Source of the DNA: Neodontobutis hainanensis
Taxonomy: Eukaryota; Chordata; Actinopteri; Gobiiformes; Odontobutidae
Assembly (NCBI GenBank): GCA_024349245.1
Contig: JALDNG010000006.1
Location: 3,899,001 to 3,963,000 of the forward strand
DNA: 64,000 nt
Direction: 5' to 3'
In this document: positions 58,701 to 64,000 of the stretch, piece by piece
How the letters are laid out: each line of letters opens with the position of its first letter
How positions within the stretch are numbered: the stretch's first letter is position 1
Program-made: the position numbers and the translations under genes
Notes under the pieces: model-generated
What the model was told of the DNA's origin: nothing
Databases searched by the model: none
The model's input: the letters and a program-made list of their open reading frames with translations, nothing else

Positions 58701-60693
58701 CGCAGTTATAGATAGGGGGTGGTTGTCATTGGCTTTTTTGTTCGTCATGACATAACAGATGTGTATACCAAATTTCATGTCTCTATGACAAACTAAATTC
58801 TTGGCTCCCATAATAAGTTTGTAGGGGGCGCTGGAGGGCCATTTCTAAAGATAACTTTTTTAATTACATATTTTTGTGTTCAGGTCATGAATGTGCACAA
58901 ACGCCTTTTTGCGTCCATCTCGATCCGAGAAACCGTTTGAGAGTTAATGGATATTTTATTACCACAAAAATGGCCACCTCGTTACGGGCTTGCCACACCC
59001 ACACCTAATTAAAAAAATACAAATAAATTGATAATTTTTGTCGGCACTGGTGTTTAGCTAATACTCACCTAATTTGGGGCCATTTAGATGAAAACACGAT
59101 GAGTTGAATCGTTTTGCGCGAGGGGTGCGATTTAGGTGGTCGCGCCTTTCACCCCACATGGCGGACTTCCTGTTGAGTTTAGGCTGTGGCTGTCATCGAC
59201 TTTTCTGTTTGCCCTGAAGTTTACTATGGATGTACCAAGTTTCATTTTTCTACGTTGAAAAAAATGTACTTTCACTTTCCATAAGCATAATGTATTTTGA
59301 CTTTTCCAGGGGTCGCCACTGAGTCATTTTTTCATATTTTTTCCTGCAGACTTTATTTTATTAAATTTTTCGCCGGGCCTGAATTTTGGACAAAGTTTCC
59401 TGAGTTTTCGTGCATGTTCAGGGGGTCAAATTAGCCCCCAAAAAGCAGAAAAAAAATAATAATAATAACGGACGCTATCAGAAATAATAGACCCTTCCGG
59501 TTATCACCGGCTCGGGTCTAATAAAGACTGACTGGTAATATTTTCTTTGGGTTTGTTTACATAGCTGAACGCTGCCACAAACACAGATCAGTTGCCCAGG
59601 CTAAAGTCAAGCAAGGTCTTCCAAAAACTGACAATTACAACACTTTGTATAAAGCAATATCTCCATTATATAGTTTAGTGTCTAAAACATTTGTAACTAA
59701 ATGCATTTTGATAGTAAAACAGAATGCTGTGTTCTAACAGGTCAAAGGGGTAATATTTTTCAGTGGTGGTATTGGTAATAGTCAAGTGAGTGCTTTTGCC
59801 ATCCTTGACAAACAATAAGCCTCCTAATTTGTTTGTGTGAGTTGTGATTGTTATCAAGGTTTTCCTGTAGAGGACTAAAAAGTGGCACACCCGTCTGTCT
59901 GTGCTACACTCACATGGACACTGTCCAGAAGCTCTTACAATAGAAACAGGAAGTGGGGCTACTGTACATAGGGAGGAAATAGTAAACTGTAGGCGTGTAT
60001 GTGTGAAAGAATGCAACTGCAAGAGTTACAAAAATATGAACAAATGAGCACAGACAGTTAACTGCAAAATTGAATGACCCTTTTTTCACTACAATTGTGA
60101 CTACATATGTTTGATACAATGCAATTGTATGCAACACTGCTTCAAGGTTTGTTATGTTTTTGTCCATTCTTCAGGCACACCCCGATTTAAGCTGTCTAAT
60201 ACTGCCAAAAGCCATATTTACTTTGGGGCTAGTCATTTTGTTCTCACATTTAATAATAAAAATATAACATAACAAACACCGAGTATAATATACAGATTCC
60301 CAGAACTTTATTACATTTTGCTCATATTAAAGGGATGTCGTTTCAGTCAAGACAAAAAAAGATGTCAAATGAACAGCGAATACTCCACTCTTTCTGGGTG
60401 GTCCCGAATTACGTAATCTAGACATTGTTTTAACTGGAATAAATGTTATAACGTAATATGGGCCATTTTCAAATTACACGCTTGTTTAAACTGACATATT
60501 GCATATTTTCGACAAGGGATTGGTGCGGCATTGCCTCTGCACACTTACGCTAGCCAAGTAGCAGCTTATTAAGGAGCTGTAACTTACCTATGACAATCCT
60601 TAAATGTTTCAGTCTTGTTAACACGTCCTTCTTTGGATCCAACACTTTCTGTGTTGATTTTTTGACATCCCCATGAGGCTTTTTTGAAAACAT
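19798..60693 (-). CDS. ralgapa1: ralgapa1 (Ral GTPase-activating protein catalytic subunit alpha-1), complete, 46 coding exons
   Basis: Catalytic subunit that, as an obligate heterodimer with RALGAPB, switches RalA/RalB off by stimulating GTP hydrolysis, affecting exocytosis and mTORC1/exocyst signalling (family knowledge). The ATG at 60691-60693 opens MFSKKPHGDVKK, the conserved start of this protein. The exons listed in the following entries join in frame to 8208 nt, 2735 aa including cassette exon 18; mammalian forms I recall are about 2030-2080 aa. The excess is mainly exon 19 (577 codons) and exon 18 (50). Order: alpha-helical N-terminal half, Ser-rich disordered middle, helical C-terminal half, then a Rap/RalGAP domain with an asparagine-thumb motif (LGNDEVHIVWSEH, Asn about residue 2556). 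The C-terminal tail is basic and Ser-rich. All introns read as GT-AG. Largest introns: 10.9 kb (22730-33635) and 3.7 kb (56851-60587). Confidence 0.95.
20544..20618 (-). CDS. ralgapa1: Possible optional ralgapa1 exon (46)
   Basis: After a good acceptor (TTGTTTCTAATGCAG) the frame continuing from exon 45 reads EEHSAMYLMVPKPLDSFNLL and RVKGK. With a weak donor (GTCTCA) at 20543 it is 75 nt and keeps frame into the last exon. Other options are a donor at 20556 (out of frame with the usual tail) or read-through to a stop after SCEW. Plausible coding look, no decisive proof. Confidence 0.35.
22605..22729 (-). CDS. ralgapa1: ralgapa1 exon 45
   Basis: 125 nt encoding YEERARYLENIVEHHQEP, TTFEDYAARVYSPAPC and HFPLDP; nearly identical in pattern to the mammalian segment after the GAP domain. 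Acceptor ACGTAAG, donor GTAAGA, exit phase 1. It is separated from exon 44 by 10.9 kb. Confidence 0.92.
22913..24090 (+). mobile_element. Degenerate Tc1-like DNA transposon
   Basis: The left end begins CAGTGCATCCGGAAAGTATT and the right end closes with its imperfect reverse complement (AAATACTTTCCGGATTCACAG). Inverted homology extends inward roughly 200 bp (TGTTATGTTACAGC...ATTCTAAAATTTATT versus ATTTTGGAATAAGGC...). This is a common fish Tc1-family terminal sequence. At 1.18 kb it is shorter than a full 1.6-kb element, and most of the transposase is deleted. Confidence 0.85.
23275..23600 (+). pseudogene. Tc1 transposase remnant (N-terminal DNA-binding region)
   Basis: Sequence following TCCAAGGAATTGTCTGTAGA corresponds to the start and helix-turn-helix part of fish Tc1 transposases (GGCCTCCATCATC..., ACTCTTCCTAGAGCTGGC..., AAACTGAGCGATCGGGGGAG). 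It contains in-frame stops and frame breaks, and the DDE catalytic region is absent. Inactive. Confidence 0.7.
25960..26125 (+). repeat. Retroposon 3' end with 34-nt poly(A)
   Basis: A segment reading AAGTACCTTTGAGAGACATT, then a TATAGGCAGTGTTACACAAA-type tail and AATAAA at about 26077, runs directly into 34 consecutive A (26092-26125). The layout is that of a LINE/SINE 3' end or processed transcript inserted on the plus strand. The 5' border is not resolved. Confidence 0.55.
27492..27528. repeat. (TG)n microsatellite
   Basis: About 18 uninterrupted TG units in ralgapa1 intron 44. Confidence 0.95.
30093..30187. repeat. (CA)n microsatellite
   Basis: About 47 CA units, interrupted only by two CG steps near 30156-30160. 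Long open frames across it are artefacts of the repeat. Confidence 0.95.
30930..31030 (+). repeat. tRNA-like SINE fragment
   Basis: GGTGGCCCGAGTGGTTAGCA followed by CTTGCCTCACAGTGAGAAGG and CCTGAGTTTG resembles the pol III A-box/B-box head seen in fish repeats. The B box is degenerate, so it is not called a tRNA gene. Confidence 0.4.
33636..39431 (-). CDS. ralgapa1: ralgapa1 exons 38-44 (RalGAP catalytic domain)
   Basis: Exons: 39316-39431, 39022-39146, 37406-37477, 36461-36584, 36119-36274, 34355-34513, 33636-33763; 880 nt. They encode SEKQENDVINAILKQ, QSAFYYCRLLINILGLNSW, NEKLLRELKNLDSRQCRETH, KIAVFYVAEGQEDKHSIL, FVSGLGWEVDLTTHCGFMGG and TPYYATSTTEVIYHVSTRMP. Exon 43 holds LRHLGNDEVHIVWSEH: the Asn in GND (about residue 2556) is the catalytic asparagine thumb of Rap/RalGAP domains, followed by RDYRRGIIPTEFGDVLI. 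Exon 44 (VPFFGPLFDGAVV, RATAINASRALKSLI) completes the domain. Confidence 0.93.
34514..36118 (-). other. ralgapa1: ralgapa1 intron 42
   Basis: 1.6-kb intron splitting the GAP domain; AT-rich, no other feature supported. Confidence 0.6.
37120..37333 (-). repeat. SINE-like retroposon fragment with CATTTAC tail, ralgapa1 intron 39
   Basis: Read on the plus strand, about 210 bp end with AAAGCGCTTTGGGTGCCC, AAAGCGATATATAAATGCAT and a short tandem CATTTAC tail. This is the 3' module common in fish SINEs that borrow a LINE tail. The 5' border is approximate. Confidence 0.5.
39620..40205 (-). CDS. ralgapa1: ralgapa1 exon 37 with acidic insertion
   Basis: 586 nt. It opens with IRSESGVPGGGMTAGLSS and IIVRDVAGKHSWDSAVLYGP, close to the mammalian protein, and closes with LDEMLQYLGYSSPECLQR. 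Between them, about 39770-39965 encodes a Glu/Asp-dense segment (MEDDEEGGQEEDAEDFRDEE and on) where the mammalian protein is much less acidic. Confidence 0.88.
40325..45214 (-). CDS. ralgapa1: ralgapa1 exons 25-36 (C-terminal helical region)
   Basis: Exons: 45116-45214, 44882-45037, 44436-44564, 44212-44337, 43617-43675, 43364-43472, 42148-42258, 41978-42046, 41764-41901, 41485-41668, 40521-40639, 40325-40444; 1419 nt. Landmarks: PPVLIPPLRILTPWLFK, KLHAYKLICRIMKRRQDV, DIVNTIIKHCSPRFF, VLLG-type helix [80 protein letters not shown]. Codon phase is continuous across all junctions. Confidence 0.9.
40677..40714. repeat. (TG)n(TA)n microsatellite
   Basis: Compound dinucleotide repeat in ralgapa1 intron 34, 3' (in gene sense) of exon 34 and near exon 35. 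Confidence 0.9.
45308..46805 (-). CDS. ralgapa1: ralgapa1 exons 20-24
   Basis: Exons: 46681-46805, 46321-46555, 46033-46221, 45749-45919, 45308-45501; 914 nt. They encode DLMDEFIQERLR, the GVPSEWTSPASASGSDVISS linker, a Gly-rich stretch (SCGGGAVGSGGGGRGSS), EVASLTTLHIDSETSSL and GSRSQTPSPAT. Exon 24 then starts the helical C-terminal half (SVMAGGSLTGWHADVATVMW). These match vertebrate RalGAP-alpha1 closely apart from the Gly-rich segment. Confidence 0.88.
46806..48987 (-). other. ralgapa1: ralgapa1 intron 19
   Basis: 2.2-kb AT-rich intron with no supported exon or recognisable mobile element. Confidence 0.6.
48988..50718 (-). CDS. ralgapa1: ralgapa1 exon 19, 1731-nt giant exon
   Basis: 577 codons open without a stop, phase 1 in and out, acceptor CCCCCAG and donor GTGAGG. 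The first part (RMRHSSQSDET, ARSSSASDIMEPFIAERVK) matches the conserved Ser-rich RalGAP-alpha1 linker. The remaining roughly 490 residues are hydrophilic, Ser/Glu/Asp-rich and predicted disordered, with patches such as DLFSSIRDYLTHKG, RLRRLSHFHTHSHSAG and a basic end (SLKDLYSHVLGYFGRK). The next exon resumes conserved sequence (DLMDEFIQERLR). Long internal exons like this are rare in vertebrates and may be isoform-specific. Confidence 0.8.
51237..51386 (-). CDS. ralgapa1: ralgapa1 exon 18, probable cassette exon with His run
   Basis: 150 nt (50 codons), flanked by a C-rich acceptor tract and a GTACAC donor. It encodes LRSCSTGDSLLSSAFIRSAK, a Pro/Leu stretch, five consecutive His and PFLPPLADQLA. 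Phase 1 at both ends, so inclusion or skipping both keep frame. Skipping makes ...KTV-D-LEDPP, close to the human KTVDIDD junction, which suggests this exon is optional. Confidence 0.65.
51853..54375 (-). CDS. ralgapa1: ralgapa1 exons 10-17
   Basis: Exons: 54052-54375, 53798-53971, 53553-53624, 53273-53421, 53078-53201, 52770-52916, 52234-52324, 51853-52017; 1246 nt. Exon 10 has a Gly/Ser-rich start, then SNTSTLTEREPSSSSLCS and ITEIFRQ. Exon 11 has the conserved CEAAAMRKVV. Exons 13-15 are helical (NVFLLEPANDIK, LTMETLTK). Exons 16-17 begin the basic, Ser-rich linker (KQKKHKGKG, RQRSATTAGSPG, RSMVRQKTV). Exon 17 ends in phase 1 after the first base of a codon. Confidence 0.88.
54458..60693 (-). 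CDS. ralgapa1: ralgapa1 exons 1-9 (N-terminal helical region)
   Basis: Exons in transcript order: 60588-60693, 56740-56850, 56605-56654, 56124-56181, 55753-55796, 55435-55612, 55233-55348, 54772-54910, 54458-54666. Together 1011 nt, 337 residues, ending in phase 0. Diagnostic stretches are HIYYVFFENFVTIE, REELDSILFIFE, LLPDRIQNRWQFHSIG, REGVRLFLLWMQAL and ARVIFIRWLVSFWLEP, all characteristic of RalGAP-alpha. Intron 1 holds the large duplicated repeat. Confidence 0.9.
57266..59527. repeat. 2.26-kb interspersed element with an internal 924-bp tandem duplication
   Basis: Bounded by a hairpin GCCGCGAGCGGC (57273-57284) and a right end with CCGG-TTATCA-CCGG (59497-59510) followed by CTCGGGTCTAATAAAG. 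Inside, copy 1 (from about 57615) and copy 2 (from about 58539) repeat with a constant 924-bp offset at every landmark checked (AAATGGCCGCC at 57616/58540, ACTTCCTGTT at 58241/59165, GTTTCCTGAG at 58471/59395). No coding frame. The phrases (ACCAAATTTCAT..., GACAAACTAAA..., GGGGGCGCTGGAGGGCCA) are of a kind widespread in fish genomes; the class is not assigned. It lies in ralgapa1 intron 1. Confidence 0.8.
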
Positions 60694-61450
60694 GCCTGAG
60701 GCAGAGTACCCAAGACTTAGATCGTAGACGGCAAGGAGGGGCTAGCTGATTGTAGCCACTTGAACAGTTTCAGATAGCGATAATTTTAATTTTATAACGA
60801 AAAACTGGTCTTCTGAGAAATCACCGCCTCGCTACTAATAGGCAGCTCTCCGCAGCCGCGTGGAGTACATAAAATGGTATTGTTTGTCGAATAGGGAACA
60901 TTATGTATAATCTGAAATCAAATTTAGCCAAAACGTAGCGGGGTGAAGCATCCATCCATTGCGCCTCCTTTCAAAACAGTCCGCAGGTTGACGGCTAATC
61001 TCGCAGCAGCTCTGCTGCTAACTTAACATCATGGCGGAAGAAGGATCTGGGAAGAAAACAAAATAATAGATAACAGAAACATTCAACCATGGTGGCCATC
61101 TTTTTTATTTTTTTTTTTCAAAGAAATATCGTTTCCCGTTCTTACAAAGGTAATTCTGACTATTTGGGAAAGGCACAAAGACAATATGAAGTGAAACTCA
61201 AAACTTTGAGTTATTTATCTGCTTTGTTTCTACCGCGCTGAATGCTGGGCAACGTAGTTCGAAGTAGTTGTTTAGCTCTTTACTCATGTGGTTGTCAAGG
61301 GTCCTAAAAACTACATTTCCCTAGCCGAGTAAGAGCGCCGAGATTTGTTTTTAGCTTTACAAGGACACGCGAGTGGGATTGCTATCTGTTTAGCTACAGA
61401 GCTCGTATTTTATAAAAAATTCAGATAAGCGCTCTAGAGCTTTCCGTTTT
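60694..61450. promoter_or_regulatory. Shared upstream region of ralgapa1 and brms1l
   Basis: The two genes start head to head about 1.1 kb apart. CpG dinucleotides are locally raised around 60820-61020 and 61240-61400, consistent with two nearby or one bidirectional promoter. No clear TATA box. Transcription starts cannot be fixed. Confidence 0.5.
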
Positions 61451-61778
61451 GTAAGTGTTTATTGATGTTATAATTCAGCATTAGTAGCTGTAAAGTAGTT
61501 TTATAAATTTAACAAAAGTACAAACTAAAAAGTAGCTTGACGTGAAGTAGCGTACTTAATGCATCTCCAATAGTGTACATTTCTTGACTTTAATACTTGT
61601 TGGACGTTATGCGTTATTTTTCTTTATCTTAGGAGTTGTTTGTTTTCCAAACGTCGACAAATAAACTATGCTAATCGAATACACGTTTGTTAGATACCAG
61701 ACAATACAGTGAGTGTTTGGTGGACCGTCTATGCATTAATCTGATCTTAATTATAACATTGAGACTTTTATTTTATAG
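61451..61778 (+). other. brms1l: Probable 5' UTR intron of brms1l
   Basis: A strong donor GTAAGT at 61451 and an acceptor TTTTATAG ending at 61778, ten bases before the ATG, suggest a non-coding first exon ending at 61450. Confidence 0.5.
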
Positions 61779-61788
61779 AGTAATTGAA

Positions 61789-63071
61789 ATGCCAGTTCAT
61801 CGGGACCGTGAGAAAAAAGAAAGCACGACAGAGGAGATGGAGGTCGAGGATCAAGAGCAGGAGGCGTCCAGCTCAGAAGAGGACGATTCTGACACCTCCT
61901 CTGTCTCTGAAGATGGCGACAGCTCTGGTAAGAGAAAATGGAAAGTCAGAGGATACAGTGTTTCTAAGTATATGTAAACAATAATGCTTAGAAAGACACA
62001 CATGTTCTGTGACTCTTATTTTAATCATCAGTGTTTGTGTCTCTGTTTTTTAGAAATGGATGAGGAGGACTGTGAGCGAAGACGAATGGAGTGTTTGGAT
62101 GAAATGTCTAACCTGGAGAAGCAATTTACAGATCTTAAGGACCAGTAAGGCTGAAATAGATTTTTGAGTCATTGAGGTATTAGACTTTAATAGTTAGTTC
62201 ATTTTTTATGGTTTTTTTTTTTTTGTACAAATAGGTTGTATCGAGAACGTTTAAACCAGGTGAGCCGCAAGTTGGCTGAGGTTGAAGCTGGCCAGGCATC
62301 AGAGTACTTGGAGCCTCTTGCAGTGTTGCTTGAGAACATGCAGGTCCGCACAAAAGTGGCAGGTAACTTCAACACATTCATAAATAAATAAAATTATACA
62401 TGTTCAACTACCTTCCTTGACTTTATATTCCTTGGTACTTTAAAGGTATCTACAGAGAGTTGTGTCTGGAGTCTGTAAAGAACAAGTATGAGTGTGAGAT
62501 CCAGGCAGCAAGCCAGCACTGGGAGGTTTGAAGCAAATATACACACAGAAATATCACAATCTTTAATTACCTTTATCATTCTCAGACTTCAATTATATTT
62601 TTTATTTTTTTATACAGAGTGAGAAACTTCTTCTGTTTGATACAGTACAAAATGAACTGGAGGAAAAAATACGAAGACTAGAGGAAGACAGGCACAGCAT
62701 AGATATCACATCAGGTAATATGCTTAATAGTTAATTTAATATAATATACAATAATATTGTATTTGGTTTAAAATTGTATCCCTTGTGTCTCTTAAAATCA
62801 GAACTCTGGAATGATGAGTTGTCAGGAAGGAAGAAAAGGAGAGATGCTTTAAGTCCAGACAAGAAGAGGAGACGGCCCTCTGTGGTGTCTGATATCCTTG
62901 CATTACAGTGGCTTCTAATACATTCATGCCTATTAAATAACGTATATGTTGTCCTTAACTTTCCCACGCCCATATATAGTGTACATGCTACCTGACTTGG
63001 ACATTCTGGAGGATTGGACAGCTATCAGAAAGGTCTGCACAAGTGTGTTTGTTTTTATATTTTATTTTATT

Positions 63072-63117
<46 letters not shown>

Positions 63118-63242
63118 CAATATTTTTTTATATATTTCTTTAGGCCGTGGCCGCTCTCGGTCCCCACAGAGGAATGACAGACACTGATAGCGCTATGTTC
63201 CCATTCAGACCAGACAGAAACCGACCTATTCTCAACTGCTGA
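61789..63242 (+). CDS. brms1l: brms1l (BRMS1-like, SIN3-HDAC corepressor subunit), C-terminus atypical
   Basis: Nuclear subunit of SIN3A-HDAC1 deacetylase complexes that dimerises through coiled coils (family knowledge). Exons: 61789-61927, 62054-62144, 62235-62362, 62446-62525, 62618-62714, 62802-62891, 62968-63032, 63144-63242; 789 nt, 262 aa. MPVHRDRE start, acidic Ser-rich N-terminus (EASSSEEDDSDTSSVSEDGD), the hallmark CERRRMECLDEMSNLEKQF, coiled coil (QNELEEKIRRLEEDRHSID), basic NLS (RKKRRDALSPDKKRRRP), then SGPYIVYMLPDLDILEDW. The match to human BRMS1L (323 aa) is high up to ALGPHR, after which 22 unrelated residues and a stop follow; the usual roughly 80-residue C-terminus is not in the window. 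Exons 6 and 7 are joined by a U12-type intron. Downstream exons may lie past 64000 if exon 8 has a non-canonical donor. Confidence 0.88.
62892..62967 (+). other. brms1l: U12-type AT-AC intron in brms1l
   Basis: 76-bp intron beginning ATATCCTTG and ending with AC, with a branch-site match GTCCTTAACT (62951-62960) 7-10 nt before the 3' end: the minor-spliceosome signals. Removing it joins GTGTCTG to GCCCATATATAGTG, giving VVSGPYIVYML as in the family. Retention shifts frame and stops. No GT-AG choice restores the protein. Confidence 0.9.
63073..63107. repeat. (TA)n run in brms1l intron 7
   Basis: AT-dinucleotide run just upstream of the exon 8 polypyrimidine tract. Confidence 0.9.
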
Positions 63243-64000
63243 GGTGCACATCTGCATTAAAAACATTACATATTACTCAGCGTAGGTAATGGCTGGATCT
63301 TGCCAGTACGCCAACTTTCTTATATTTTAGTGACATGGAGGTGACTTGTGCCAACCTGTAAACCTTTTACATTTATTTTTACCTTTTTGATCAGGGAATA
63401 TGTGTTTGGAATACTTGTGGTGGTTACATTGACAGCTTGTTCATTTTGTTTTGAAGATGGCAAATTAAGCTCTATATACTTTCCTGGTATTTCATTATAT
63501 CAGGTTTACTGGCTGTACATCAGTCAGTGTTTTGCAAAAATATTGCTCATCCATATTGAGTTGTATTCAGTTTCAGAGGACTAAATTGTATTTTAAAATA
63601 TCCAGATATTCCCCCCCAAAAAACACACCACAAAGTATTTTAACATTTACTTATTGCAAATCTACCTCTTTTTTTCTTACATTACACAACAAACACAAAT
63701 GCTTCTGTTCTTATGGGTGACTTGACAAAATATATTTTATAAAGTTTATGACTTGTAAATTTGTGTTTTTTTTTCTTTCTAAAAGGCATTCAGGAAAGGT
63801 TAAGCTATTCTTACTTTTACTATTTTACTTACCTAAATGTATCTGGTGGTAGTTTTAATATTCCACAAACATTCTTACATTGTCTTTTTTTACAGTCAGA
63901 CAGTTAAGTACAAAGCCATCTTTTTTTCTACAAAATAGTACAAAGTACGTTGTAACTAGCTTGAATTGTATTTTTATATTATGTTAAACCACTTTTTCTT
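63243..64000 (+). other. brms1l: Sequence 3' of the last visible brms1l exon
   Basis: AT-rich. ATTAAA occurs at about 63256. No exon coding for the conserved BRMS1L C-terminus was found in any plus-strand frame. It is either 3' UTR of a truncated form or an intron leading to exons beyond the window. Confidence 0.55.

Overview
The window is vertebrate nuclear DNA, almost certainly from a teleost fish. Genes are split into many short GT-AG exons. The gene order matches the human chromosome 14q13 block (PRORP, NFKBIA, INSM2, RALGAPA1, BRMS1L), and the mobile DNA is of fish type: a Tc1-like transposon with long terminal inverted repeats, SINE-like tails and long CA/TG microsatellites. No bacterial, viral or CRISPR features were seen. 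The species cannot be named from the sequence.

Layout. (1) 176-5001, plus strand: the 3' two thirds of prorp, the protein-only nuclease of mitochondrial RNase P; its 5' exons lie left of the window. (2) 7116-9537, minus: complete six-exon nfkbia (IkB-alpha), with kB sites in its promoter and first intron. (3) 14300-15925, plus: intronless GC-rich insm2, a SNAG-domain zinc-finger protein. (4) 19798-60693, minus: all of ralgapa1, catalytic alpha-1 subunit of the RalGAP complex. I resolved 46 coding exons that join in frame to about 2735 aa, including a 1.7-kb giant exon and a probable 150-nt cassette exon. (5) 61789-63242, plus: brms1l, a SIN3-HDAC corepressor subunit, head-to-head with ralgapa1 and containing a 76-bp U12-type AT-AC intron. 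Its usual C-terminus is not present in the window.

Neighbouring genes alternate in orientation: prorp/nfkbia and insm2/ralgapa1 converge, nfkbia/insm2 and ralgapa1/brms1l diverge. They share no obvious pathway; the block is ancestral vertebrate synteny, not an operon-like unit. PSMA6, which lies between PRORP and NFKBIA in humans, is not seen here. Exon borders were placed by reading splice sites and checking that codon phase is kept from exon to exon. Protein identities rest on recognising the families; no database search was run.
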